DNA from: Antedon mediterranea
Lineage: Eukaryota > Echinodermata > Crinoidea > Comatulida > Antedonidae
Assembly: GCF_964355755.1 (NCBI RefSeq)
Contig: NC_092675.1
Span: 17,125,312 to 17,189,311, forward strand
Direction of reading: 5' to 3'
Length of the DNA: 64,000 bases
Made by a program: the position numbers and the translations under genes. The notes beneath the pieces are model-generated. The model was not told the origin of the DNA. It did no database searches and saw only the letters and a program-made list of their open reading frames with translations. This document shows positions 25,901 through 38,760 of this stretch, in pieces. Numbering within the stretch: the first letter of the stretch is position 1; the number at the start of each line of letters is the position of its first letter.

Positions 25901-28900
25901 TGACAAAAAGATTTTTGTGTTTCAGTAATAATAAAGTCTGGGATAGAACATGAACGTCAGCATCAATGCCACATGCTGGGACCTTACATTTTTGTCATCG
26001 TTTTAAATTGCATATTTTCAATGATGAGTTTTTGTTAACATTGAACATCGGTAATCATCAATTTTATAAATCAAAAGAATGTGTTATTTATTTAAAAAAT
26101 TGTATTTAAATAAACATTTGATTTTAAATTTATTGGTTAAAACCAGTTTGATTAATAGAATATTTTTTTCATTTTTCTGTTGCAGATTGTAAGCCTACCT
26201 TTACAACCTAATATAGAACCTAGTGAAACTAAAGAGGAATTTGACGATGACGATGAAGATACAGGACGTGATAGCTGGGGCGCCCATTTGGAGTTTCTTT
26301 TGTCTTGTTTAGGTTATGCCGTTGGACTTGGAAATGTGTGGAGATTCCCATATCTGTGCTTCTCCAACGGAGGAGGTAAATGAAACCCAAATTTTATGTA
26401 AACAAAATGGGAGTTTTTGTGCATGTGTTTGAAGATGAAGGCAACAGCTGAGTACAGTATGTTGAAGTATCAGTTTGGTTTTTGTCCGCAGCAGTATGTT
26501 TAATACCGTAGTAAAGTTATGCACATTACAGTTTACACCACATCCATTTTAGTATCATACTACTGTAAACCCACTGGTGATACTTGGCTGTCGAATTATT
26601 TGGGGTTTTTCCCAGGCAATTCAATGTTGTCAAGGAAGTCTGTATTCCAATAAAAAGTTTTTTAATATGTATTAAATTAAATCTATTGTAGACAAGCGAT
26701 GAATACGGATTGTTATTTCAACACTTATCGAATGTTTGTAAACAACAGTATGGAGGTGAATGCGTTGAATAACAATATTAGAATGAAAGGAGCCTTGCAT
26801 TGAAGCGCCATTAAGTTAGTCTCGCCAAAATATGATGTGCTTGATGCATCCAAAAAGCTGGTGGTCATATTAAAGTACACTGTATAAATAAGAACCCCGC
26901 CCTAAATGCTTGATAATATACAGTATAACACATGAAGATACTGTAAAGGCAGCAAGCTGTGTACAATAGCACAATTTGATATTAAAGGCTTTTCAAAATT
27001 GTTAAATACTTTACAATATGCTTTCTTAAAAGAAGCAAGGGGCTAATAAATAATAACAAAGTGTGCACAAGAGAGGAATAAGTGTTTACAGGTGATTGTT
27101 GGGTAGGATATAAAGGTCAAAGGTTGTTTTTTTTTAAGATTGAATGATTAAATTAAGAGGTACTGTATACCCTGCCCTAGGGGTCAGATAAAAGATTTGG
27201 CTTCTCCAAGATTTGTAGTCAAACGCAAAGAATATATATTATCATTTAAACAAATTTTAGGTCCTTCATTTAAATTATTTGGTTGTGTTTGTGATTAAAT
27301 TGAGTATAGAAATTAATCAATCATTTGGCAGAAAACAAATTAAATTAAATACTGCACATACAGTAGAGTACAGTATTGCTTCTTTTTGGGGTAAAACTAT
27401 AATCAAGTTACAGTAAAAGCAGATTACTTTAAGAAGTATGTACAATGTACTTTCCGGTTCTTTAGATTTTATCTGTTTTAATTTTGCCTGAAGCATCAAT
27501 CCTTTTTGTGTCCATTGTTACTCTCCACAGACTTATATGCATGCAAATTTACAGTAACAGGGTAAAGAAATACCTTGTATTCAGGCCTTTTCTCCCATAG
27601 TAGCCCCAGGTTATGGCAATGTATTCATAAAGTGCAATCATTTGTGATTCCAGTGTAGAAAAGGAATAATATACTACTACGCCCAGAACAAATAGTATGC
27701 AGTTTTTCAATGCTATATTATATAGTATAATTATTAGCATATTTTTTATGTATACAACAATGCAGTATAGTGAGTTGAACGTACTTTGTAAACTTGAAGA
27801 TTTTGAATCTTTATAAACAACAAAACAAAACATACAGTACATAACTCTATATGTAACTCTAATCATACAGTACTAGAATTGTTTTTTCTTTACCATTTTA
27901 AACCAAATTCATGTATGTATATGCATACATTAGTAACACATACATATTTCCATGGTAACCACATCAGCGAAGATTACAAAATTGAAACAATGCAAATTTA
28001 CTGGAAGATGTAACTATCAGTAAAAAACGTTTTTAATTATTACTATAGCATTGATATTTAACATACATTGCACTACTAAAGTTCAGTGTGTAACTTAGTG
28101 GCCTATTCATCCTTGCAGTATTTTTACATTTCCTCCTTTTGTTGCCTGTATATTTTGAGTAAATTGTAATGATGCAGTCAGTCTGTGAATGTTTGGTTTG
28201 ACGCACTAACAAGCATTTAGACTATGCTCTGCGCAGAAATTTGGCTTATTGCCAAGAAAAAGAACCCTAGCCGTTCAATGTTTTTACATGGTAGACTAAA
28301 TCATTCCGTGGTTAACGAGCATTTTAAGCATATTGGCTGTGAAATGTGACGTATATGTTTAATTAAAGGTTGTAAGGTAGAGTGTACATTCCAGAATCGA
28401 ATACACTAGACGTTATTGTATGTCATATGATATGGCTTGCAGTATACAGTACATAGTATTAATAGTCTAATTTTCACTAGAAGTAGTAGACACTTCTCGT
28501 TGCCCAATAAGGAAAGACTATTCTCATATCAACATCGTTTATTTTATGGTTATAGTAAATTTGGGAAAATAGTTTGTCCTGTGAGCAAGGTTGAAATTGA
28601 GAATGATAGTGAATTAAATTACTAACTGTATGGCTATCCTTGCCAATTTGCATAAATAAGAATTTAATAATAAAATAATAACACTTCAATTGCATGTTTC
28701 TAATTAATAAAGATGACATTCTGCAGATGCATACAAATCATACTAGAAAGTGGTAGATTTAAGTTTTAAAAAGACGCTTTATTTACCCAGTATACTGTAC
28801 TGTACCAATGTAAGTAAACCATTTGAAAAAAATGAACTTATAGTAGTAAGCGTGAACAGAATGAGTATACTTGTAGATTGTAAATATATTACACATTATT

Positions 28901-31900
28901 AAAATGGTCAATCTCACAAATTCGTTTGTTTCTTTAAAATACATTTATATGTATTTATATAATTTAAAACCATACAAAAAGATGAGAGGTTAAAAGCTTG
29001 TTTTCATAAGGGACAGGTATTTTGATTAAGATGGTAATATGAAAGTGAATTATTTCATTTTTTTTTTTGCATTACAGGTGCGTTTCTGATACCATATGTA
29101 TTGATGTTGTTGTTTGCTGGTTTGCCATTGTTTTTCTTGGAACTTGGTTATGGCCAGTATTGTAGTCTTGGGCCAATCACTGCATGGAGATCAGTCCCAA
29201 TGATGAAAGGTAGGTTTTTAACAATTTTCATTTAATGGTCAAAAAAGTAGTTTAAAGTTAGATACCATGTTGTGTATCAATACCGTATCTTGAGTGTCTG
29301 AAATATGAAACAATTAAAATTTGTTTGAAGGCAACAATAGATGACTGAGTATTGCTAGTCATTTTTCAGCAATTTGCTTTTTGTTTGTTAATGGTTTGTA
29401 GCCACCAGAACGTATTGCAATGGTGTACAGTATTTTGAATTGAGATTGTTTGGAAGAGTGTGTACAAGCCATTTTTTCATTGGTTAGATTACTGTACTTA
29501 CAAATTTCTGATCATGTGTATTGATAAAATATGCAAATAGATTTAAATGTATATTTTATCTTTTTAGGTGTTGGGTATGGCATGGTAACTGTGTCATTTT
29601 TGGTGTGTATATATTACAATGTCATCATTACATACACTATATACTATCTGTTTTCATCGTTCACATCCACGCTTCCGTGGATTGGGTGTTCGAACGACTG
29701 GAACACACCGTATTGTAGTGAACGTTTTACCGATTGTATTAATGGAGGCGGTATCATCGATAACGATGGAATTTGCATCATGATTGCCAATATGACGGTC
29801 AACGAGAAAACCTTTTACAACCTTAGCTCCGATGGTAACATCACAGATGCTTATACTGACCCATTTAAGGACATGCGAAAGCTGCCTAGCTATGAATTCT
29901 ATAGGTAATTTATTTTTCCAATAATGTTTCGCTATAGATTTGTTTACTAAGCCTATCTCTGCCTTCTTTGCAAGGGCCTCATCGGGCCTGGATAACATCT
30001 AAAAAATAGCTTGCCAACTTTGTCCATGCTTGTTTATTGGATAGTCCTTATATAACATTACATTTAAGAAAATATATTTATGATATCATAAAGCAAGTTA
30101 AAGTAAAGAGTTAGTGCCAGCACATATTAATGAAGACATTTTACTACTACTATAGATTATATTTTATACATCAGGAGTGTGGAGTAGATATTTTTTTTAA
30201 ATATAAAACCCAGCAGTTTGAGTGACACTACACAGTATACCTGCAATGTTTTACAACTGTGTTACATAAGTAGCCAACTGAGTTTCTTGCGACAAATTAT
30301 TTAAATGTTCATTTTTATATTATTACAGTATTTTATGTAACAATTAAAATAGCTACCCAAATTGATATTTAAAACCCCTCCTTTGAGATATACCTACTCA
30401 CACCCCTATGATATTTGTTTGGCCCTAAAGGTATCTCCTTTAATAATGGTTTTGTTGTACTTTGTAAAGTCACAGAATTACCAATACGTGTGTGTTTATT
30501 ACAGGCATGAAGTTCTTCAGATCACAGATGGCATTGGAAATCTTGGAGGTGTACGATGGCAACTTGCACTCTGTCTTTTATTGGCTTGGTTCATTGTTTT
30601 CTGCTGTCTAGCTAAAGGAGTCAAATCCTCTGGAAAGGTGAACTAGGTTTTTTATATCAATAATAAGACTATAAGTAAATGTTATCCTTTATCATAAACA
30701 TGAATGATACTTGGTTGTTGAAAAGTAAATACATTTTGGTGATATTTGATAACAATTTCTTATTGGGAATATTTAGCGAAAAGACTAAATATTATTTCAA
30801 TGTTAAAACCGTTATTTTCATTATACAATATACCACCATATGTTGTTCAAGGCTGCATTAGTTTTGCTGGCCTCTTTCTAGTTTAGGTCACATTCAATGA
30901 ATGACCCTTTGTACTCTTTGCAGACTAATTGCAAACAGTTGTGTAGCTGTCTGCTTATTTATCCACCAATCAGAATGCTTCACACTCGTGCTCAATGAGT
31001 GGAAGAACAAGATTAGATCTTTACTTTATAGAGGGAGCTATACCTATTTATTACTGTATCTCATTCAATATATCAATCTATATAATATGCCTTCCACTAA
31101 TACATTTTGCTTTTTTTAAAAATCATATTGCAACATAAAATATTACTAAGACATTATTATGTATATATATATAACATTTGTTTTAAATTTATTTATTAAA
31201 AAATTTGGCAAAGCACACAGAACTTTGAAGTGGGAGCTTCTTAAGCACTGTCTAAACTATCATATGTGATAAACAAAATGTGATGTGCCCATATATGGAC
31301 ACGATGTCATATAACTACTATATTTTGGCACACTTTTGATAGTGTGGACAAAGCTTAAAACCACTTGATAAACAATATAAATAATATATGTAAGAAGATG
31401 TAAATAAAAAAACTTTTCCTTTACTTACAATGTACAATAAAAATTGTTTATATCAATTTGCATTCTTCATACTACTTTGTTGTTTTTCAGGTGATGTATT
31501 TCACAGCGACTTTCCCATATCTTGTACTTTTCATTCTGTTAATCCGTGGTCTTACATTAGATGGTCACAGAGAGGGTATCGCATTCTTCATCACTCCTAA
31601 ATTTGAATTGCTTAAAAACCCCAAAGTATGGAAAGATGCCGCAGTTCAGATATTCTATTCTCTGTCCGCGTCCTGGGGAGGACTTATTACGTTGTCGTCG
31701 TTCAACAAATTCAACAACAACTGTCTGCGTGATGCCATGATCGTGCCAGTCTTGAATTGCCTCACAAGCATCTTTGCTGGATTTGTGATTTTCTCAATTC
31801 TCGGTTTCATGGCCAAAGAGCTTGGCAAACCTGTTGAGGAAGTTGTTGATGAATGTGAGTTGAACCAGTTGTACCTACAAAGTTCAAGGGTTTACTATAT

Positions 31901-34393
31901 TGTTTAGAAAGTCAACGATTCATTATTTTTTTTCAATGAGATAGATTTCATCATATTTATAATCGATAGCCAAATAAAGAATACAGTATAATCCCCTGCG
32001 TTTGGCACACCCCTGTTTAGGGGACACGAACAGGGGAAATTTACGATTTTTAACACTACGACCCACCTCTATTCAAGGCAGACCCCTATTTAGGGGACAG
32101 TACACAGTATTTCTATAAATGTCGTAATTTTAATTTATTTATACAATTTCTTTTGTTTTTGTTGAACAGCATTTGGTCTTGCATTTATTGCATACCCGGC
32201 AGCAGTAGCAAAGCTGCCTGTTTCGCCGTTGTGGTCTGTGCTTTTCTTTATGATGTTGCTGACACTTGGATTGGGTAGTGAGGTAAACATTTTTAAATTT
32301 TGACCCATGGCTTGTATCATAACAAAACTTATATCTGAGTGTATAACATGTGCATATCGTGTAAGCCTTGTTGGTAAGAAATCTTAAGTAATAGTCTCAA
32401 GCTATTTATATGGAAATTATCGTAATATAATTGTAATTGTTCTGTGTCTATAGATTGTTATTGTTCAAACAGTGATGACAGCCATTATTGATGAATTTCC
32501 AAAATATTTGAAGAAAAGGAAAATCTATGTTATTGGAGTGATTGCCATCATTGGTTACATTATTGGATTGCTCCTTGTAACCAGGGTAAGAGTTAATATT
32601 ATAATCTAATTTAATAAGTAGTTGAGCTGTAGCTTGGTTGTTAACATGCATGCCTTCCAATCCAAAGGTTCTAGATAGTATCAGGGGTGTAACTCATGAA
32701 TCTTTCACTCTACTCCCTAAGCTTCAAATGATAATTATAATCGCAATAAATTATAGAATAGTTTATCCATCCTGTAAGTATGAGGGAGTTTGTGCTCACT
32801 GAGTCTTACTTTGCTCCAACTTGTCAAGTCCAACATGCAGGATTTTGCTAATATTTATGTATTTTTTTTTAGGGAGGTAATTATTGGGTGATATTAATGG
32901 ACAAGTATGCGGCTGATTTTGCTTTGTTGATCTATGGTCTTTGTGAATGTATTGGACTTGGATGGCTTTATGGTGTAAAGAGATTTATCAATGACATACG
33001 CTCTATGATTGGGGATAAACTTGTCGATTTCCCATTGTTTATGTGGTGGCCAATCAACTGGACAGCACTCACGCCAGCTGTGTTGTCTGTAAGTATTTTT
33101 TTATTGAAGTTTTTTAATTCCGTGGGCTTTAGGTTGCTCTGAACATTCTTGTGTTACTTTAAATTATTAATATAGAAATATGTGTTTGACACACCCAAGT
33201 GTACCCTTGCAATTTGATTGGTAGATTTTATATCTTCATTATATTATATACTTTGTGTTTGAATAGCATGACACTTTTTTTTACAGTTTGTTCTGTTGTT
33301 CAACTGGATTTCCTGGTCACCACCAACAGCCGGTGATTATGAGTTCCCACCATGGGCTCATGTCATTGGATGGCTTATGATTATTTCAACGCTCTTCTGG
33401 ATTCCACTATTCATGATAATTGAATTCCGAAAATCAAAAGATGATGATGTTACTCTGCTAGAGGTATGTTTTCCATATTTGTTAAACTGTGGCATAATCA
33501 TCGAGGAAATATATATATATATATTACTGACTGAAAAGTAACAGGAGAGGGAACCAACAAGATGGCGGCTGTAAATCTGTTCAAAAATATTTAGTCTAAC
33601 ACGTATTCTTGTTAAAGCACATTGAAGTTTTCAAAAATTAAATATGCAATATAATGAATAATTATGTAATAATATCTATAATGTGTATAGAGAATCATAT
33701 AGAATGCGTATGTTGATCTGCTCAATACTTATTGTACTGAGAATTGAAAGATTACCTCTCGCACTGATATTCTCAACACAAGCGTGGTAGTGTGCGACTA
33801 CATAGGGGCATATCAGTTAGTTGATTGCAGCCGCCATCTTGGTTCCCTCTCCATGAACAATCATTATTTGGACTGCTATAACTATAATATTGGAGAAGTC
33901 CGCCCTCTAGCCAATCTATAATACCTCGACTTTTAAAGTAGATGGCTGTGATATCATATGTAATAGTGTACCATTTGCATAATTTTCATAAGCATGATTG
34001 ATGATGTAGGGAAATTTGACTATTGTTGGATGTATGAGTAGATTAAAAGTGAGATCTTTTGTAGGCTGGCCCAGTTGCCCATTTTGTAAACAACTGATCC
34101 ACTTATTTATTTTAGTGCAGTAGTTAACAAAATGTAATTGTTATTCTAAATAGCGATTTAACGTGATGAAGACATCGAGACCCGAGTGGGGACCTGCATT
34201 AAGAGTAAACAGAAGACACGCTGCTAATGTTCACAAACAATATGGCACAGTAATGGGAGGAAGTACCGAAACCAGACATGCTGCTAGACATGCTGCTAGA
34301 CCTGCTGCTAGACCTGCTGTTGGTGCCAATAATGAATACTCCAAAATTAACGGTATCCCTGCAAATGGTGAGGAACCACCAGCTAATGTATGA
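19941..34393 (+). CDS. SLC6 family Na+/Cl--dependent transporter, glycine-transporter-like
   Basis: A complete spliced gene. Exons: 19941-19967 (or 23292-23324), 26186-26375, 29078-29209, 29568-29904, 30505-30637, 31491-31854, 32170-32282, 32454-32585, 32873-33088, 33287-33463, 34154-34393. All have GT-AG borders and matching phases, giving 686 codons with the first start or 688 with the second. The protein has the SLC6 core: TM1 [15 protein letters not shown], the NGGGAFLIPY loop, TM2 LELGYGQY, a large extracellular loop 2 with two Cys and N-glycosylation sequons NMT, NLS and NIT, TM6 [14 protein letters not shown] followed by FNKFNNNC, and TM8 LGLGSE. The TM6 motif and the RPEWGPAL tail point to the glycine transporter branch (SLC6A5/SLC6A9-like). 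It should act at the plasma membrane in Na+/Cl--coupled uptake of glycine or a related amino acid; the substrate is inferred. The C terminus carries a 12-bp repeat coding HAAR/PAAR. Confidence 0.93.
21962..22065 (-). mobile_element. tRNA-derived sequence (SINE head or tRNA pseudogene)
   Basis: On the minus strand the region reads like a tRNA: an A-box-like GTGTAGTTGATAGGGCAC, an anticodon-loop-like CTTATAAG (anticodon TAT) and a B box GGTTCAAAGTC. The acceptor stem does not pair convincingly, so it is a SINE head or a decayed tRNA rather than a working gene. It lies in intron 1 of the SLC6 gene. Confidence 0.5.
23292..23324 (+). CDS. SLC6 candidate alternative first coding exon B
   Basis: ATGATG opens [11 protein letters not shown], followed directly by a consensus GTAAGT donor. 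It also ends in phase 0, so it can replace exon A. It cannot be internal in the same message without adding 11 in-frame codons, which would also be tolerated. The upstream 150 bp have several CG dinucleotides in otherwise CpG-poor sequence. Confidence 0.6.
24670..25070. mobile_element. MITE with terminal inverted repeats of about 65 bp
   Basis: The left end TAGTCCATGGGATTTAG, followed by CTCACACAAATTGCAAG and AAAAGGTTTTTTT, is mirrored at the right end in reverse complement. The flanking trinucleotide ACA occurs on both sides and could be a 3-bp target duplication. The 400-bp body has no ORF. Its internal words 'tgaccttgaa' and 'tatctc.gcaa' echo those in the arms of the 3.3-kb element at 43634, so the two may be related. 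Confidence 0.85.
31243..31356. mobile_element. Short MITE, about 114 bp, in SLC6 intron 5
   Basis: The ends AAGCACTGTCTAAACTATCA and TGATAGTGTGGACAAAGCTT are imperfect inverted repeats (about 16 of 20 pair). The middle is itself partly self-complementary around CCCATATATGGG-type sequence. No coding capacity. Confidence 0.75.
31985..32105. repeat. Dispersed 'gggacac' repeat fragment
   Basis: Lies in SLC6 intron 6. It contains CCCCTGTTTAGGGGACAC and CCCCTATTTAGGGGACAG, two short hairpins. Related wording is found at 13285-13365 and 40408-40490, which makes this a dispersed family. Confidence 0.6.
32620..32690 (+). mobile_element. tRNA-derived SINE head
   Basis: It reads like a tRNA without closing stem: A-box-like TGTAGCTTGGTTGTTAACATGC, anticodon loop CTTCCAA (anticodon TCC, Gly type) and a B-box-like AGGTTCTAGAT. 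It lies in intron 8 of the SLC6 gene. The missing acceptor stem and degenerate B box argue against a functional tRNA-Gly. Confidence 0.5.
33544..33852. mobile_element. MITE with inverted ends GGAGAGGGAACCAA, about 309 bp
   Basis: The left end GGAGAGGGAACCAA(CAA) plus GATGGCGGCTG and the right end (reverse complement GGAGAGGGAACCAA plus GATGGCGGCTGC) match over about 28 bp, with a 3-bp insertion in the left copy. It is within SLC6 intron 10. No ORF inside. Confidence 0.85.
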
Positions 34394-37300
34394 ACTGAAT
34401 GCGTGGTTGAACATGAACCTTATGTATCCAAACAAGTGTAGAAACAAAAACAAAGAAAAATCCCAATGGTATAATATAAGTTATTATTACCTGTGACATT
34501 TTTTTATCATTTGGTTATGGTGGCTGTCCGCAATTCCAGTAAATTCCTAGAATATGTGACCATATTTTAACTGAAAATATGTGACCATATTTTAACTAGG
34601 ATATGTGATCACATTCTAGCTGAAGTTCAAACGAGGAATAGATTAGCACCGATATTTGGCATACAATGGGAGAGGCGGGATGTGCCAAATATCAGAGTTG
34701 ATAACCAGGGAGTTTTGATTGGAGAGTGTGTGGTAATAGTTCCGATATTGAAAGTTAAGCAAATATTGAATGTTTTTACAATTTTTTTTTTGCATTTGGG
34801 TAAATAACCACCTGATTCCCAGTGCAGTATCTCCAAATACTATCTATTTCCAAGGTAATACAGCATCTCATTTATATCACATGTGGTGCCTGTATCATGT
34901 AAGGTTAGGTTACTTTAAGGGTTAGGTTACTACTATCTAGATACATGGGATGATGTATTACCAAATATTCCTATGATACTTCGGAAATAGATACAGTACC
35001 GAGAATCGGCTGAAATAATGCATAGTGCACTAGATTTCAAATTAAATATTCTGATTTTTGGAATGTAAAGTTTTAAAGCTCTTATAAAATGAAATGTCCA
35101 ATATGATATGATATGATATACAATTATTTTTTGTGCATTAGGGTAATATACTGTATTGCAAAAGATTTGAAGTGGACCCTGATGAAAGCTATAAATAATA
35201 ATTAAGCAGTTACAGAGTGAGAAATGTTGTTTTATTATTATTGTTTTTATTATGTGTATACTTAAAAAAACAAACAAAAAAAACCCCCAAAAGATCATGC
35301 GCAATGAAAGTACTGCTTGCCAAAATTAAATTCTTCCACAAGTAAAAATAACATTTAAAATGTGAAAAGTATTTCAAATATTTCAAATTATTTAATGTTG
35401 TAATTGATATAATGTTTTTTTTACACAAACATGCGTATTTGTGTAAACAAATATGTAATTGGGTACTCCATAGTTTTTTTCAAATTACAATTGTTATGGT
35501 ATAATTACATACATTGTTATCCCAGATGGTTTACGAAATACATTAGCTATTCCACATATTGAGGTTTATATATAATGTATGATGTTAGTTGTTTACTTGT
35601 ACAATAGATTATTACTGTTATGTCTCATGTTGGGCTTCCCATAAACTTATCAAATTAATTTTCAGTAAGTTAGGGAGTTGAAAGTGATTAGTAAAACTGT
35701 TGAGGTGGAGTATCACAAGCAACTACAATGCAAAATGTAAATGTACAAAAATTAGTGAAAAATCTAAAAATTCTAAAAATAATATATATTAAAGCATGCA
35801 TAATACCATGCATGAACCAAAAAAATTAATAAAAAGTACAAAATATTGATAAATAAAGTTAGAATTGTATAAATTGCAGAAATAGTAATAGATATGTAAT
35901 GAAAGGATTGACCTTTACATTTTAGTTTTTCTTTGATGCTGCTAAGATATTCTCGAGAATATGACGTGGAAGCGACCTTAATACGTAGGTACTCTTTGAC
36001 AAATGCAATGATATTTTATAGTAAACAGCTGAGATATTATTATATCAAAACAAACACTAGTAGGGATATGGAGATCTTATATTTATAGTTAAGAAAAATG
36101 TTTTATTTTTTGTTGTGAATTCTTCAAATTTAGAGGTACAGTATGTCATGTCCTGGAGAATGTTGAGAAGTGTTTAGCAACATTTTTGATTGTGTACAGT
36201 ACCTTAATACATTCATATTCATAAATATAACGTTTGGTCTTGACAAGCCTTTTTTTTATTTAATTTTGACAGGAAATTATATATAAAATATATTTAAATA
36301 CATTGTTAGTATGTATATGTATGTAAGACCTGCATATTATCAATGCATCGTACATTGTAGTGTCCCCTCCAAACTATGTCATTCTTCGGACCACATGGTG
36401 GCGACATCAATCTGGTTTGGTTTTTTTTTGTGGAGGGTGTGACTAAATTGTACTTTCGTCTGTTAATTTGAAAGTCACAAATTTTAGATGTGTCGGTACT
36501 GAAGTAAAGTTGTACATTTTGTAATAACCCAATGTTACTTCTGTATTTAGTATAGTGATTATACTTATTGTATAAGGTTCTTTTGTATATAGGTAACTGA
36601 TAATACTTAGAAGGGCGGGTGGGCAGGAGTTTATGTTCAGTTTAAATGTATATATAGTAAGACGAGTCGAAAGGACTGCGATAATTAATGTTATGTTTTT
36701 GCAATTTTTGACATTTATATTATTTTTTTTTAATAGAGGTCTGTCCTGTACAGTTCTTGATGAGGTAGGGGAGGTGGTGTGTCAATCTAGTGTCCTCGAT
36801 ATGAGACATTTTTCAGGGAAATTTGTTGCTTGTCTGAATCTCCCCTTTCTAGCATTTGTACCTAAAGACACACATTACTCAATTGATTGAAGCAATGCAA
36901 AGATTATTTTAGCTTGAATTTGAGTCGAAGAAGCAACCATTATTGATAAATAAAAATTACATTTTTTTTTTAATCGGCTGATAATGTATTTATTTTGGTT
37001 GTATAAAGATAGCAAAAACAATACAACCTGTCCTGAAGGATGTGGTTTATCAGGGTAATATTTAAAGACAGTACTTTTAATTTTACTAAATATTTACACA
37101 AGTAATATTCGCATTAAAAAGTGCTAAAATAGTAGATGCCAATTAAACTTGTATGTATATAACATTTTTCTTTATATCTGTTAGACAAAAAAAGTGTATT
37201 CTTTATTTCTCTATTTTAAAAATGAATTTGAATCATTTTGAAACTTGCTCTGCAGTTTTAGATTGATATTGTTGTAATATAAGTACTGTATTAGTTGATC

Positions 37301-38220
37301 ATTGATAATGATATGAAAAGTCAATTTGTTCTACAATCATTTTGGTGTCAAGAATCCTATCTTTATGTAAATAATATGACACTAGTTGTATTTGATGTGT
37401 TGTGGTGTTTTAGTCATAGTGAAGTAAGCCACAATTCTTCATTTGTATATATTTCGTACATTACACCTCCACCCAGCAAGCTTTATAGAAAGTTAACCTG
37501 CATTTCTAGTTGTTAATATTGGTTCAAATTCAGGTTCTTCTTTTAAAATGTGTCGTGTGTATTTTTACGAAGCATTACTGTATTGTTTTGAAACATGATG
37601 TAACACTACATTAATGTTATTGCACAAATCAAATGATATGAATACTGTCAGATTGGGTTGCTTTAACAGATGCTTGTATTTCACATACTGGTACCTCTGC
37701 TTTTAAATTTATGTTGACAAAGGTTGTTATTTTTCAATTAAATAGTGAAAGTTCACCATTGATTTCAGTTTGTTTATCCGCATAAAACGTTTTATTACAT
37801 GCATCATTATAAATTCTTGAACTGCAAGATGCATTGATAATTATTAGTTCCTCCTTACTAACGATAATATCTATTTAAAATCTGATCTGATATCACCACA
37901 TGTGACTGATAATGAAAACCATGTGATATCCAAAATTAATTGCTTGCTTTTGTATATATTTTGTACATATTTTAAAACTTTATCCTGTACCCTATATATA
38001 TTTGTTTAATTTCATTGCCCATTGTCCAAAACATTAATTGAGATGTAAAACATTACTTATGTATGCATGTTTTCATATTTAATTTTAGACACAAGTTATT
38101 TAGTTGTAAATGGTTATGTTAATAGTTTTTTTTTGACTTCAAAACCTCGTTGGACTTTTAGTCTTGTTTTATTTGTGTTTGGGGTATGGATGGAATTCAA
38201 TAAATACTTGGATTTAATTA
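34394..38220 (+). other. Probable long 3' UTR of the SLC6 gene
   Basis: No exon or clear mobile element is seen for 3.8 kb after the stop. AATAAA signals occur near 35850, 36952 and 38199; the last is followed by a GT-rich stretch (ATGTGTTCTTTT at about 38228) and is the best cleavage candidate. A 27-bp repeat (ATATGTGACCATATTTTAAC, three diverged copies) lies at 34550-34622. UTR status is inferred from position only. Confidence 0.45.
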
Positions 38221-38659
38221 GAATATTATGTGTTCTTTTATGATAGCTTTATTTGTCAAAACTAGGTAATAAAGTTGAGAAAATGTTGAAGATGGATGAC
38301 GTTAAGTTTATTGAAGGCTAGTAATGTATTATTTATTAGCTCGACCATAATTTAACAATTAATATTTATGAATTTAATGGTGAGATTATTTAATGTCAAT
38401 CATTCAACGTGAAATATTCGCTCTATCTAACAACTACAAAGATGCATTATTTGTGTGATAACGCACCTACTGTTCCAAAGTAAATTTAATAGAAGATAGT
38501 AGAACAGTTAGTTGTAGATTCCTTGTGTTGCATAACAGGTTCTCAAAAAGCTAAACATGCAATAGTACTATGCTATTAGAATATTTTAGAATACTTTTAC
38601 CGAACGGCACATAGTATAAAATTAACCAATCAAATGGCAAGGATACGGTCAGGTGTGTT

Positions 38660-38760
38660 CTAGTATAGTTTATTTACCTCCGCCAAGGAGGTATAATGTA
38701 ATCGATCGCGTGTGTCTTGTTTGATTTGCAAGATCTTTACTAAAATGAAAATACAGATAG
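38660..38760. repeat. Dispersed repeat containing ACCTCCGCCAAGGAGGT
   Basis: The hairpin word ACCTCCGCCAAGGAGGT, followed by a GTGTGTCTTGTTTGATTTGCAAG-like part, matches a widespread marine-invertebrate dispersed repeat as I remember it. The family is not named here. Confidence 0.5.

Noticed and set aside
32620-32690. Functional tRNA-Gly gene
   Set aside because: The B box is degenerate and there is no closing stem; it lies inside an intron as a repeat fragment.
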